Origin: Haliea sp040221975
GTDB taxonomy: Bacteria > Pseudomonadota > Gammaproteobacteria > Pseudomonadales > Halieaceae
Reading direction: 5' to 3'
Assembly: GCA_040221975.1 (NCBI GenBank)
Contig: JAVJWR010000033.1
Location: 62,001 to 126,000 of the forward strand
Length of the DNA stretch: 64,000 nt
A program made the translations under genes and the position numbers. The first letter of the stretch is position 1; every line of letters begins with the position of its first letter. This document shows positions 31,768 through 41,114 of this stretch, piece after piece. Below the pieces are notes generated by a model, which worked only from the letters and a program-made list of their open reading frames with translations, was not told the DNA's origin and did no database searches.

Positions 31768-31773
31768 TATAAT
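31768..31773 (+). promoter_or_regulatory. Likely -10 element upstream of lipA
   Basis: TATAAT (31768-31773) is a perfect -10 hexamer 60 bp before the lipA start. The -35 position holds only a weak match (CTGCTT at about 31745-31750). Confidence 0.55.
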
Positions 31774-31832
31774 GACGCCCCTAAAACAGGCGGGTCGCAG
31801 CCGTGTGGCCGTCGCCGTGACGGGATCGTGAC

Positions 31833-32822
31833 ATGTCAGACAGCAAACTCATTCCCACCGTGCAGGTGGCCAGCGGCAACAAGTTTGTCAATGAGCGCGG
31901 TATTACTGCGATCAAGGACGGCATCAAGGCGGCTGCCAGTGGCGGCGAACGCCCGGCCAAGCCGGACTGGTTGCGCATTCGGGTCCGGGGTGGCGACAGT
32001 TACGAGAAGGTCAAGGACATTGTCCACACCCATCGCCTTGCCACTGTCTGCGAGGAAGCAAAGTGCCCCAACATGAGTGAATGCTGGAGTGCGGGAACCG
32101 CGACCATCATGCTGATGGGTGATACCTGCACCCGAGCCTGTCGGTTTTGCGCCGTCAATACCGGTAATCCGCGGGGTTGGCTGGACCCGGAGGAGCCGGC
32201 CAACACGGCCGAGTCCGTGCGTCTGATGGGGCTTAAGTACGTGGTGCTGACGTCGGTCAATCGCGACGATCTGCCCGACGGCGGCGCCGGGCACTACGCC
32301 GCTTGCGTGCAGCGGGTGAAGCAGGACAACCCGGAAACCGCGGTGGAAGCCCTGACTCCCGATTTCCTCGGCGTGCTGACGGATGTGGAGACAGTGCTGG
32401 ACTCTGGCATTGCGGTTTTCGCCCAGAACGTGGAAACCGTGCGCCGCCTGACGCACCCCGTGCGCGATCCCCGCGCCAGCTACGAACAGACCCTGGCGGT
32501 GCTGGCCCACGCCAAGCGCTACCGCCCGGATGTACTCACCAAAACCAGCCTGATGCTGGGTCTGGGCGAGAGCGACGACGAAATCCAGCAGGCGATGGAT
32601 GATCTGCGCGCCGCCAGCGTCGATATCCTCACCCTGGGGCAGTATCTGCAGCCCACCGTCAATCACTACCCCATCGACCGCTACGTTGCGCCGCGCGAAT
32701 TCGAACAGTACCGCGAATGGGGCCTGGAGCGGGGCTTTCTTGAAGTGGTCTCCGGGGTATTCGTGCGCTCCAGCTACCGCGCCGAGCAGGTACTGCAAAA
32801 AGACAATGTGGGGCTGGCATAA
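31833..32822 (+). CDS. lipA: Lipoyl synthase
   Basis: A 329-residue radical-SAM enzyme. The auxiliary cluster cysteines are in CEEAKCPNMSECW (about residues 73-85), and the radical-SAM CxxxCxxC motif is in TCTRACRFCAV (about residues 98-107). The C-terminal RSSYRAE carries the serine that ligates the auxiliary cluster. It inserts two sulfurs into octanoyl-protein to make lipoyl groups of 2-oxoacid dehydrogenases. No lipB is seen upstream. The next gene begins immediately at its stop. Confidence 0.97.
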   Translation: MSDSKLIPTVQVASGNKFVNERGITAIKDGIKAAASGGERPAKPDWLRIRVRGGDSYEKVKDIVHTHRLATVCEEAKCPNMSECWSAGTATIMLMGDTCTRACRFCAVNTGNPRGWLDPEEPANTAESVRLMGLKYVVLTSVNRDDLPDGGAGHYAACVQRVKQDNPETAVEALTPDFLGVLTDVETVLDSGIAVFAQNVETVRRLTHPVRDPRASYEQTLAVLAHAKRYRPDVLTKTSLMLGLGESDDEIQQAMDDLRAASVDILTLGQYLQPTVNHYPIDRYVAPREFEQYREWGLERGFLEVVSGVFVRSSYRAEQVLQKDNVGLA

Positions 32823-32899
32823 GCGCTGACAGCGACGATGGCCTCTGGCAAACGCTGGCAGGCCGGATCCTGGAGGGCGTTGCCCTCGATAACGTCACC

Positions 32900-33733
32900 G
32901 TGCTGCGGCTGGATCGCAGTGGCGGCGCTGCTCCCGGCAACAAGCAATTCAAGCTGGCGCCCCACCTGGCCGTGAGCGCCGCGGCGGGGCACCGTCGGGT
33001 GCTGTCCTTTGGCGGCGCCTGGTCCAACCACCTGCACGCGCTGGCGGCCGTAGCGCAGGCAGCTGGTCTGGAGAGCGTGGGTGTGATTCGCGGCGAACGC
33101 CCGCAAATCCTGTCGCCAACCCTGGCCGATGCCGCCGCCTGGGGCATGCAGTTGCATTTTGTCAGTCGCGGTGAGTATCGGCGCCGCGAGGATCCCGACT
33201 ATGTCGCCACGCTCTCGCGGCAGTTGCGCGCTGACTATGTCATACCCGAGGGTGGCGCCGGGCCGCTGGCTGTGGCCGGCTGTCGCCCAATGGCAGATTT
33301 GATTGTGGCCCGCTTTCCGCAGGGTGCGCGCATCGTCGTCGGCGTGGGCACCGGGACAACGCTCGCGGGACTGGCAGCCGCGTTGCCGGCGAGGTTCTCC
33401 ATTGAGGGTGTTGTCGCCCTGCGCGGGGACGGCCAACTTGAATCGACCATCGCTGGCTGGGTGTCGGACATGGCAGCCGAAACTCACGCCGGCTGGCGCC
33501 TGCACCGCGACTTCCACTGCGGCGGCTTCGCCCGTACCAATGCGCGCCTGCGGGCGCTCATGCGTCACTGTGACCGGGAGCTGGGCCTGGAGCTGGAGCC
33601 GGTGTACACCGGCAAGGCCCTGTTGGCCCTGCACAGTTTACTCGCCGGGGGGACATGGTCCGCGCGGGAACCGATCATTCTGGTACACAGCGGTGGACTG
33701 CAGGGGCGGCGCGGCTACCCCTGGTTGGACTGA
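32900..33733 (+). CDS. PLP-dependent D-cysteine desulfhydrase/ACC deaminase-like protein (5' end unresolved)
   Basis: A PLP fold-type II protein. GNKQFKLAP carries the Schiff-base lysine, SFGGAWSNHLHALA is the family signature, and IPEGGAGPLAV plus VVGVGTGTTLAGLAA bind the phosphate. The last block is ILVHSGGLQGRRGY. The GTG at 32900 is the first standard start, but about 25 further residues (LWQTLAGRILEGVALDNV) fit the family N-terminus and run back to the lipA stop with no ATG, GTG or TTG. The true start may be non-canonical or the reading frame damaged. It probably acts on D-cysteine or a related amino acid. Confidence 0.75.
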   Translation: MLRLDRSGGAAPGNKQFKLAPHLAVSAAAGHRRVLSFGGAWSNHLHALAAVAQAAGLESVGVIRGERPQILSPTLADAAAWGMQLHFVSRGEYRRREDPDYVATLSRQLRADYVIPEGGAGPLAVAGCRPMADLIVARFPQGARIVVGVGTGTTLAGLAAALPARFSIEGVVALRGDGQLESTIAGWVSDMAAETHAGWRLHRDFHCGGFARTNARLRALMRHCDRELGLELEPVYTGKALLALHSLLAGGTWSAREPIILVHSGGLQGRRGYPWLD

Positions 33734-33808
33734 GAGGCCGCGGCGCGTGTGTCGGCTACCGGGTGTGTGTTTATAATGGCGTTCGCTTGCGAACAGGGCA
33801 GTGCGGTT

Positions 33809-34693
33809 ATGCAAACTGGTTTTGACAAGATCGGCCTGGTCGGGCGCAGCCAGCAGGACGGCCTGGAGGAAGTGCTGGAGCAGCTGATCAGTCTGTTGCA
33901 GGCGCATGACAAGGAGCTGGTGCTGGAGGCCCGACTCGGCGAGCTGGTGGCCGATACCGGCATTCCCCGGGCTACGCTGGATGAGATTGGCGAAGACAGC
34001 GATCTGGTGATCGTTGTCGGCGGCGATGGCAGCCTGCTCAGCGCCGCCCGCACCCTCGCCAAGTACGAGACCCCGGTACTGGGGGTCAATCGTGGCCGCC
34101 TGGGCTTCCTGACCGACATCACCCCCGATGACATCGCTACCCAGGTGCCCGCGGTGCTGGCGGGCGAGTTTGCGCGGGAAAGCCGGTTCCTGCTGGACGC
34201 GCGGGTACTGCGCGACGGCAAGACCGTGGCGCGCGCCGATGCCCTCAACGATGTCGTGGTCAACTCCGGCACCTCGGCGCAGATGATCGAATTCGAGCTC
34301 TACATCAACGGGGTGTTTGTCTATCGCCAGCGGGCTGATGGACTGATAATTTCCACCCCCACCGGGTCCACAGCCTATTCCCTGTCCGGTGGCGGGCCGA
34401 TCATGCATCCGACCCTGGACGCGGTGGTACTGGTGCCCATGTTTCCCCACGCCCTCAGCAGTCGTCCCATTGTGGTGGACGGCAACAGTGAACTGCGGTT
34501 GGACATACTTGAGCGCAACCGCATCCACCCCCCGGTCACCTGCGATGGCCAGGTCAACATGACCGCGCGCCCGGGTGATTCCGTGGTCATTACCAAAAAA
34601 CCGCACCGCCTGACCCTGCTGCACCCGGTCGGACACAGCTTTTACGCCAGCTGCAGGGACAAACTGCGCTGGAGCACTGCGTTGGTGAGCTGA
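33809..34693 (+). CDS. nadK: NAD kinase
   Basis: A 294-residue NAD kinase. GGDGSLLSAAR near residue 70 is the ATP/NAD signature, GVNRGRLGFLTD follows, NDVVVNSG is the NAD-contacting block, and TPTGSTAYSLSGGGPI is the late conserved stretch. It phosphorylates NAD to NADP. I chose the ATG at 33809 to match the family length. A TATAAT at 33772-33777 may be its -10. The next gene starts inside its stop codon (TGATG, 1-nt overlap). Confidence 0.96.
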   Translation: MQTGFDKIGLVGRSQQDGLEEVLEQLISLLQAHDKELVLEARLGELVADTGIPRATLDEIGEDSDLVIVVGGDGSLLSAARTLAKYETPVLGVNRGRLGFLTDITPDDIATQVPAVLAGEFARESRFLLDARVLRDGKTVARADALNDVVVNSGTSAQMIEFELYINGVFVYRQRADGLIISTPTGSTAYSLSGGGPIMHPTLDAVVLVPMFPHALSSRPIVVDGNSELRLDILERNRIHPPVTCDGQVNMTARPGDSVVITKKPHRLTLLHPVGHSFYASCRDKLRWSTALVS

Positions 34694-35553
34694 TGGCGCG
34701 AGGTTGCACGGTATTGCGGGTGCCGGCAAGCGAGGATTTGCTGCCCCTCCTGGTCCTGCTGCAGCAGCGGCGGGTCCCGCATCGAGTCTATGAAGCCGGG
34801 GGCGAGCAAGTGCTGGAGGTGGCTGATCCGGCCCAGGTCGAGGGGGTGAGGAACCTTTATCGCGCCTGGCGCTCGGGCGAGCTGCAGCTGCAGATTGCGG
34901 CACAGGCGCCATCGACAACCCAGCAGGGCTCCAGCACCCTGCAGCGGGTGCTGTCCGCCCCGGTCACCCTGCTACTGATGGCGCTCAGCGTGGCCGGTTT
35001 CCTGCTGGTGTATCTGCGCGCGCCGATGGCCTGGCTGTCACTGTTCACCTTCGCTCCCTTTACCCTGCAGGACGGTGCCATCAGCTTTGGCAGCATGGGC
35101 TCCGAGTACTGGCGTTTGCTAACGCCCGCGTTTCTGCATTTCGGCTGGCTGCATATTGTGTTCAACAGCCTCTGGCTCTGGGAGCTGGGCAACAAGGTGG
35201 AGCGCACTCTCGGCGCGGTGCACATGCTGGGATTGTTCTTTGCCATCGCCCTGGTCTCCAACGCCTGCCAGTACCTGTTCGGGGGCCCATCCATCTTCGG
35301 TGGCATGTCCGGGGTGGTCTACGGTCTGCTGGGCTTCAGCTTTGTCGGAGCCCGCTTGCAGCCGCGCTGGACCTTCGAACCCAGCCGCCCGATCATGCTG
35401 CTGATGGTGGGTTGGCTGGTGTTGTGCATGGTGGGAGTGATCGAGGTGCTGGGCTTCGGTGCGATCGCCAACGCGGCTCACGTCGGCGGATTGCTCTCAG
35501 GTGGGGCCCTGGGGGCCGGCATGGCCCTGCTGTCGCGAGCCCGGCCCGGCTGA
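34693..35553 (+). CDS. Rhomboid-family intramembrane serine protease (GlpG-like)
   Basis: A 286-residue protein with an N-terminal cytosolic domain (residues 1 to about 90) followed by six transmembrane helices. HIVFNSLWLWELG is the HxxxN motif, GGMSGVVYGLLG carries nucleophile Ser206, and NAAHVGGLLSG carries the catalytic His263. It cleaves membrane proteins within the bilayer. The N-terminal domain PASEDLLPLLVLLQQRRVPHR resembles that of GlpG. It is translationally coupled to nadK. Confidence 0.93.
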   Translation: MARGCTVLRVPASEDLLPLLVLLQQRRVPHRVYEAGGEQVLEVADPAQVEGVRNLYRAWRSGELQLQIAAQAPSTTQQGSSTLQRVLSAPVTLLLMALSVAGFLLVYLRAPMAWLSLFTFAPFTLQDGAISFGSMGSEYWRLLTPAFLHFGWLHIVFNSLWLWELGNKVERTLGAVHMLGLFFAIALVSNACQYLFGGPSIFGGMSGVVYGLLGFSFVGARLQPRWTFEPSRPIMLLMVGWLVLCMVGVIEVLGFGAIANAAHVGGLLSGGALGAGMALLSRARPG

Positions 35554-35587
35554 GGTCGCGGGTGGGACAGGGGCGGCCGCAGGCGGT

Positions 35588-35593
35588 TATAAT
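35588..35593 (+). promoter_or_regulatory. Likely -10 element upstream of the yeaC-like gene
   Basis: TATAAT (35588-35593) lies 28 bp before the DUF1315 start, and GGGACA (35564-35569) 18 bp upstream is a partial -35 match. It lies just after the rhomboid stop. Confidence 0.5.
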
Positions 35594-35620
35594 GCGCGGC
35601 TTTTCTGCCCCGGAGCCATC

Positions 35621-35890
35621 ATGGAATACGAGGACGTCATCAATCAGCTTACCCCGGAGGTCTACAAAAGCCTGAAGCGCTCGGTGGAGCTGGGGCGCTG
35701 GCCCGATGGCCGCCCGGTGTCGCCCGAGCAGCGTGCGAATGCCCTGCAGGCGCTGATTGCCTGGGGGGAGCGTCATCTGCCGCCGGAGCAGCGTGTCGGT
35801 TATATCGACAAGGGCAGCAAGGCCGGTAGCGAATGCGATGATCCGCAGCCAGAACCGCTGCGCTGGCGCGACACGCCCGGTGGTCAATAG
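35621..35890 (+). CDS. YeaC-like DUF1315 protein
   Basis: An 89-residue protein with the DUF1315 pattern: YEDVINQLTPEVYKSLKRSVE, LGRWPDGRPVSPEQR and ALQALIAWGERHLP. It has no transmembrane part. Function is unknown; related genes lie next to nadK/glpG and DUF2797 in pseudomonads. CGGAG is 5 nt before the ATG, and the DUF2797 start is 2 nt after its stop. Confidence 0.85.
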   Translation: MEYEDVINQLTPEVYKSLKRSVELGRWPDGRPVSPEQRANALQALIAWGERHLPPEQRVGYIDKGSKAGSECDDPQPEPLRWRDTPGGQ

Positions 35891-35892
35891 CC

Positions 35893-36726
35893 ATGGCAGC
35901 AGAACTGGCCCGCGGGGTCCTGCGCAAGATGCAAACCCGGCTCGAGGCACCGGTGGCCTACGAGATGGTGCTGGGCGATAGCCGGGTGCCCCTCAACGCG
36001 CTGTTGGGGCAATCGCTGCAGCTGGAGTTCCTCGGTGCGATCAACTGTATCCACTGCGACCGCCTTACCAGCAAAAGCTTCAACCAGGGCTACTGCTATC
36101 CCTGCTTTCGCCGCCTGGCACAGTGCGACAGCTGCATCATGAGCCCGGAAAAGTGTCACTACCACCTGGGTACCTGCCGGGAGCCGGAGTGGGGCGAAGC
36201 CAATTGCATGATTGACCACTTCGTGTACCTGGCCAACACCTCCGGTCTCAAGGTGGGCATCACCCGCCACAGCCAGGTCCCCACGCGCTGGATGGACCAG
36301 GGGGCGACCCAGGCATTGCCGATCTTCCGGGTCGCCAGTCGCCGCCAGTCCGGGCTGGTGGAAACAGTATTCAAGTCGCATATCGCCGACAGAACCAACT
36401 GGCAGGCGATGCTCAAGGGACCCTCCGGGCCAGCCGACCTTGAGTCTGAACGGCAACGCCTGATGGCGGTTTGCGCGGCTGAAATCGCCGCGCTGCAACA
36501 ACAGTTTGGCCTGCAGGCGCTGGCCCCGCTCGAGCAACAGGCTGTGACCGCGATCGAGTATCCGGTACTGGAGTACCCGCGCAAGGTCACCTCGTTCAAT
36601 TTCGACAAGGACGCGCAGGTGGCCGGAACCCTGCTGGGGATCAAGGGTCAGTACCTGATCCTGGATACCGGCGTCATCAATCTTCGCAAATTCGGCGGCT
36701 ATCAGGTCGCCCTGTCACAACATTGA
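35893..36726 (+). CDS. DUF2797 protein with cysteine-rich zinc-binding motifs
   Basis: A 277-residue protein. The N-terminal half carries CIHCD, YCYPCF, CDSCI and CHYHLGTC, a set of cysteines that should bind two zinc ions. DHFVYLANTSGLKVGITRHSQVPTRWMDQGA follows and recalls a GIY-YIG nuclease core (YLANTS, KVGIT, RW). The last third is CAAEIAALQQQFGL with EYPVLEYPRKV. DUF2797 has no known role that I can name. It is translationally coupled to the yeaC-like gene. Confidence 0.85.
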   Translation: MAAELARGVLRKMQTRLEAPVAYEMVLGDSRVPLNALLGQSLQLEFLGAINCIHCDRLTSKSFNQGYCYPCFRRLAQCDSCIMSPEKCHYHLGTCREPEWGEANCMIDHFVYLANTSGLKVGITRHSQVPTRWMDQGATQALPIFRVASRRQSGLVETVFKSHIADRTNWQAMLKGPSGPADLESERQRLMAVCAAEIAALQQQFGLQALAPLEQQAVTAIEYPVLEYPRKVTSFNFDKDAQVAGTLLGIKGQYLILDTGVINLRKFGGYQVALSQH

Positions 36727-36734
36727 GGTAAACC

Positions 36735-39395
36735 ATGCGCGATGCACAGCCGCAAGTTATTCACCGCAAGGATTATCGGGCACCGGCGTTCCTGATCGAA
36801 CGCACCGAGCTGGCCTTCGACCTGCACGAGGACCACGCCCTGGTCAGCGCCTGTCTCCATCTGCGGCGCAATCCCGAGGGCGAGCCTGGTGCGGCGCTGG
36901 AATTGCATGGCCAGGAGCTGGAGCTGCTGTCACTGGCGATTGACGGACGCGAGCTGGCGCCCGCAGAGTATCAACTCAGCGCCGAGGGGCTGGTGCTGTC
37001 AGCGGTTCCGGATGCCTTTCAGTTGCGCAGCGAGGCTCGCATCCGGCCCCAGGACAACACCTCCCTGGATGGCCTGTACAAATCCCGCGCCATGTTCTGC
37101 ACCCAGTGTGAGGCGGAGGGTTTTCGCAAAATAACCTGGTACCTGGACCGCCCCGATGTCATGGCGGAATTCCACGTTACCATCGAGGCCGACCAGGACC
37201 GCTATCCGGTGTTGCTGAGCAACGGCAATCCACTGACGCTGGAGCCGCTGGGCAACGGCCGCCACCGTGCCAGCTGGCACGACCCTTTCCCCAAGCCGGC
37301 CTATCTATTCGCGCTGGTGGCCGGAGACCTGCGCCATATCGAGGATCGGTTCCGTACCGCCAGTGGTCGCGATGTCACTCTGCGCATCTACGTCGAGGAA
37401 AAGGACCTGGACAAGTGCGACCATGCCATGCGCTCGCTGCAGCAGTCCATGCGCTGGGACGAGGACGTGTACGGCCGCGAGTACGACCTCGACGTGTTCA
37501 ACATTGTCGCGGTCGATGATTTCAACATGGGCGCCATGGAAAACAAGGGGCTGAATATCTTCAACAGCTCCTGTGTGCTGTGCAGCCCCGAAACCACCAC
37601 CGATGCCGGTTTCGAGCGGGTACAGTCCATTGTCGCCCACGAGTACTTCCACAACTGGTCGGGCAACCGGGTCACCTGCCGGGACTGGTTCCAGCTCAGT
37701 CTCAAGGAAGGCTTCACCGTGTTTCGGGACGAGGCGTTTTCCGCGGACATGGGTTCGCCAACGGTCAAGCGGGTGGAGGAGGTGAATGTATTGCGCAGCG
37801 CCCAGTTCGCCGAGGACGCGGGCCCCATGGCGCATCCGGTGCGGCCCGATTCCTTTGTCGAGATCTCCAATTTCTACACCGCGACCATCTACCAGAAGGG
37901 TGCGGAAGTGGTGCGCATGATCCACACCCTGCTGGGGCCAGAGCGCTTCCGCGCGGGTTCGGACCTGTATTTCGAGCGCCACGACGGTCAGGCCGTGACC
38001 TGCGAGGAATTCGTGCGGGCGATGGAGGACGCCTCGGGTATAGACCTCACCCAGTTCCGGCGCTGGTACTCCCAGGCCGGCACCCCCCGGCTAAGCGCCC
38101 GTGGCGAGCACGATGCCCAGGCCCGGCGCTATACCCTGACCCTGAGCCAGAGTACGCCGGCCACGCCGGGACAGCCGGACAAGGTGCCGCTGATGATTCC
38201 GGTCGCCCTGGGCTTGCTCGGGGCCGCGGGCAATCTGCCGTTGCGACTGGCGGGCGAGACGCCGGATGGAGAGAACGCAGACAACACCCATCGGGTGCTG
38301 GTGCTGACCGGGGAGGAGCAGACCTTCTGCTTCGAGGGGGTGATGGAGCCGCCGGTGCCGGCACTGTTGCGGGGCTTTTCCGCACCCGTCCGCCTGGACT
38401 ACGACTACAGCAGCGCCGAGCTCTGCGCCCTGATGAGCCTGGAAGACGATGGCTTCGTACGCTGGGATGCCGCCCAGCAGCTGGCCCTGCGGGTGCTCGA
38501 CACGGCCCAGCAGCAGCTGGCGGCCAATGCCGCGGTGGCGGTTGACGCCCTGTACCTCGAGGCCTGCGGAGAGCTGCTGGCGAATGCCGCGCTGGATCCG
38601 GCCATGGTCGCGGAAATGCTGCGCCTGCCGGGTGAAAGCTATCTCGCCGAACTGGCCGCCAGCCGCGGCGGCGCCGATGTGGACGCTATTCATGCCGCCC
38701 GCAATGCCGTGCGGGCAGCCCTGGCGCAGCGCCACGGCGCGGCATTCATGGACTGCTACCAGCGCCTGGCAAGCACTGAACCCTATGCGCCGGATTCCGC
38801 CCAGATCGGCGCGCGCAGCCTGCGCAACATCTGCCTGGACTATCTGGCCCTGGCGGGGGAGGAGGGCCTGGCCCTGGCGGCGGCCCAGTTTGCCGATGCC
38901 GACAACATGTCTGATCGCCTGGCCGCCCTGCAGACACTCGCCAGCCACGGTAGTGCGGCGCAGCGCGATGCGACACTCGAGTGGTTTTACCAGGACTGGC
39001 AGCACGAGACGCTGGTGGTGAATCAGTGGCTGCAGGTGCAGGCGACGTTGCCCGCGACGGATACCCTGGAGCGGGTGCAGCGGCTGCTGCAGCACCCGGC
39101 TTTCGACAGCCGCAATCCCAACAAGCTGCGGGCCCTGATCGGCGCGTTCTGCAGTGCCAACCCGGTCAATTTTCACCGTGCTGATGGCGCCGGCTACCGC
39201 TTCCTGGCAGACCGGATCGAAGAACTGGACAGCCGCAACCCACAGATAGCCGCCCGCCTGTTGACGCCCCTTACCAAGTGGCGCAACTATTGGGGCCGGG
39301 AACAGCTCATGCGCGCGCAGCTGCAGCGCCTGGCGGATCTGCCAAACGTATCACGGGATGTCTACGAGGTGCTGGACAAGGCGCTCGCCGCCTGA
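36735..39395 (+). CDS. pepN: Aminopeptidase N
   Basis: An 886-residue M1-family peptidase. The exopeptidase motif GAMENKGLNIF is near residues 266-276, and the zinc motif HEYFHNWSGNR is at residues 302-312, with the third ligand in SLKEGF about 20 residues on. ALLRGFSAPVRLDYDYS opens the C-terminal domain, which is about the length of E. coli PepN. It removes N-terminal residues from peptides in the cytoplasm. It starts 8 nt after DUF2797 and is probably in the same operon. Confidence 0.95.
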   Translation: MRDAQPQVIHRKDYRAPAFLIERTELAFDLHEDHALVSACLHLRRNPEGEPGAALELHGQELELLSLAIDGRELAPAEYQLSAEGLVLSAVPDAFQLRSEARIRPQDNTSLDGLYKSRAMFCTQCEAEGFRKITWYLDRPDVMAEFHVTIEADQDRYPVLLSNGNPLTLEPLGNGRHRASWHDPFPKPAYLFALVAGDLRHIEDRFRTASGRDVTLRIYVEEKDLDKCDHAMRSLQQSMRWDEDVYGREYDLDVFNIVAVDDFNMGAMENKGLNIFNSSCVLCSPETTTDAGFERVQSIVAHEYFHNWSGNRVTCRDWFQLSLKEGFTVFRDEAFSADMGSPTVKRVEEVNVLRSAQFAEDAGPMAHPVRPDSFVEISNFYTATIYQKGAEVVRMIHTLLGPERFRAGSDLYFERHDGQAVTCEEFVRAMEDASGIDLTQFRRWYSQAGTPRLSARGEHDAQARRYTLTLSQSTPATPGQPDKVPLMIPVALGLLGAAGNLPLRLAGETPDGENADNTHRVLVLTGEEQTFCFEGVMEPPVPALLRGFSAPVRLDYDYSSAELCALMSLEDDGFVRWDAAQQLALRVLDTAQQQLAANAAVAVDALYLEACGELLANAALDPAMVAEMLRLPGESYLAELAASRGGADVDAIHAARNAVRAALAQRHGAAFMDCYQRLASTEPYAPDSAQIGARSLRNICLDYLALAGEEGLALAAAQFADADNMSDRLAALQTLASHGSAAQRDATLEWFYQDWQHETLVVNQWLQVQATLPATDTLERVQRLLQHPAFDSRNPNKLRALIGAFCSANPVNFHRADGAGYRFLADRIEELDSRNPQIAARLLTPLTKWRNYWGREQLMRAQLQRLADLPNVSRDVYEVLDKALAA

Positions 39396-39419
39396 GCGGC
39401 GCTATTCTCCGGCGTTGTT

Positions 39420-41114
39420 TCAAGTGCCTCGGGGGTAGAGCGTCAGGGCGTTGTCGCCGGTACTGGCGTCGTGCCTGGGCTCAGCTTTGCGCAGGCGCTT
39501 GACCGCTGCCAGCAGCGCGGCTCCGTCCCAGGCGCTGCCACAGTCCCGGTACAGGGCGCGGTCCAGGTCTGCCACTGCCGCTTCCAGGGCGGCATCACCG
39601 AAGCTGGCAGCCAGTGCCGCGGCATTCGCTCCTGCGGGTCCAGGCAGACGCGCCCTGCCCCAGGCAACCAGGGCACGTCGGGCCTGGGGTGTGCTGTTGC
39701 TGGCGCAGGCCGCCTGCAGTTGTTTGAAGGCGCGTGCCTCCCCCGGATTGGCGTTCGGTACCGTGTGCGTTGCAGGTGCAGCGCCCGCGCCGCGCGTGAC
39801 CCGCCAGTGCCAGGCCAGTGTCGCCAGCCAGCCCAGGGCAAGTACCGCCGCCAGCGCCTGCCATGGCCGCTGCCCAACATTGTCGCCGGCAGTCGTGGCT
39901 ACAGGAGATGTCGGGGCAGTGCCAGGCACGGTCACCGGGTCCAACCCGGCAGCGCTGCCGGGAGCGGCGGCGATGCTGATTTCCCGGGCCGGCAGCACCG
40001 CATGGCGCAGGCTGTCGGTTTCCGTGTCCCACCAGGGAATGCGCACTTCCGGCAGTGTCCAGCTGCCGGCCCGGCTCGCCACCAGGGCCGCGCTGTCCCG
40101 GCGCAGACCAACCACGCCATTGCTGTCCTCGCGGTCATCCACCAGCGGCTGGTCCGGATAGTAGCGCAGGGCGTCTGGCGCCGTGAACTCCACCGGGGGC
40201 AGTTGCGCGCCGTGCACGCCTTCGCCGCGCAAACGCAGGGTGCGGGTGGCGGACTCGCCGGCCTGCAATTGGTCCGGGGGGGTGGACCAGTCTTCCTCCA
40301 GGGTGAGATTGCGCGCCGGCAGCCAGGTACTGCCCGCGGGGAACGCGGCCGGGCGCGGATGCACGGTGATCACGACCGGCTGGGTGCGCCGTTGGATTTG
40401 GCGACCGCCGCCGCCAATGTCGAACACGCTGCGGCGGCCACTGCTCTCGCGGGCGGTAAACAGCTGGGCCGGTATCTCCAGGGTGCCGCTCTGCTCGGGA
40501 AAGATGGCATAGCGTACTTCGTGCACCAGCCACGGCCGGCCGTCGATCGTGCGCTGGAAAGAATTCTGCTCCAGCGGCTTCACGAAAGCGCCATCCAGTT
40601 GCAGCTCACTGACGCTGCGGGAGTCCAGGTTGATTGCCTGCTGGATGCGCAGGGTCAGCAGCAGCTGTCCCTGTACATAGACTTCGCTGCGATCGACCTC
40701 GGCACTGAACAGCACCTGCTGGTCGGCGTCGGCCGGGGTGGGCGGGGGGCCAACCTCGATGGCGACCGGTTGCGTGGTCTCCACGCCGGCGCGGAACGCC
40801 GGTATTGCCAGTGTGCCTTCCCGCCGCGGCGTAAGGTCCAGCGACAGCTGCCGGGTGCGCGTGGTCTGGCCGTTGATAATGCTGGTACTGCTGCTCATGC
40901 TGCGTTGCAGGATCTCGAAGTCCGCCAGCAGGGTGCGCAGCTCAAGGCCCTCCAGGTCCTCGTCTCCGGTAGCGGTGATCACCAGGCGCAGACTGTCTCC
41001 CAGCGCCACCTGCTGACGGTCTACGGCGACTTCCAGTGCCGCCTGTGGCGCCGCGCACCACAGCCATAGCAATAGTCCCAGTCCCAGCCATGTGCGGCTA
41101 CCAGTCACGCTCAT
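39420..41114 (-). CDS. batD: BatD-like oxygen-tolerance protein
   Basis: A 564-residue protein with a signal peptide (LGLLLWLWCAAPQAALE). Extended beta-rich modules follow (VDRQQVALGDSLRLVITATG, EGTLAIPAFRAGV), then a C-terminal transmembrane helix (LAAVLALGWLATLAWHW) and a soluble tail. This is the layout of BatD of the Bat (Bacteroides aerotolerance-like) operon. Homologues are needed for stress resistance in some bacteria, with unknown mechanism. I chose the ATG at 41114, with GGGAG about 6 nt upstream, overlapping the upstream Bat gene by 17 nt. It is the last gene of the MoxR-Bat operon. Confidence 0.85.
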   Translation of the reverse strand: MSVTGSRTWLGLGLLLWLWCAAPQAALEVAVDRQQVALGDSLRLVITATGDEDLEGLELRTLLADFEILQRSMSSSTSIINGQTTRTRQLSLDLTPRREGTLAIPAFRAGVETTQPVAIEVGPPPTPADADQQVLFSAEVDRSEVYVQGQLLLTLRIQQAINLDSRSVSELQLDGAFVKPLEQNSFQRTIDGRPWLVHEVRYAIFPEQSGTLEIPAQLFTARESSGRRSVFDIGGGGRQIQRRTQPVVITVHPRPAAFPAGSTWLPARNLTLEEDWSTPPDQLQAGESATRTLRLRGEGVHGAQLPPVEFTAPDALRYYPDQPLVDDREDSNGVVGLRRDSAALVASRAGSWTLPEVRIPWWDTETDSLRHAVLPAREISIAAAPGSAAGLDPVTVPGTAPTSPVATTAGDNVGQRPWQALAAVLALGWLATLAWHWRVTRGAGAAPATHTVPNANPGEARAFKQLQAACASNSTPQARRALVAWGRARLPGPAGANAAALAASFGDAALEAAVADLDRALYRDCGSAWDGAALLAAVKRLRKAEPRHDASTGDNALTLYPRGT

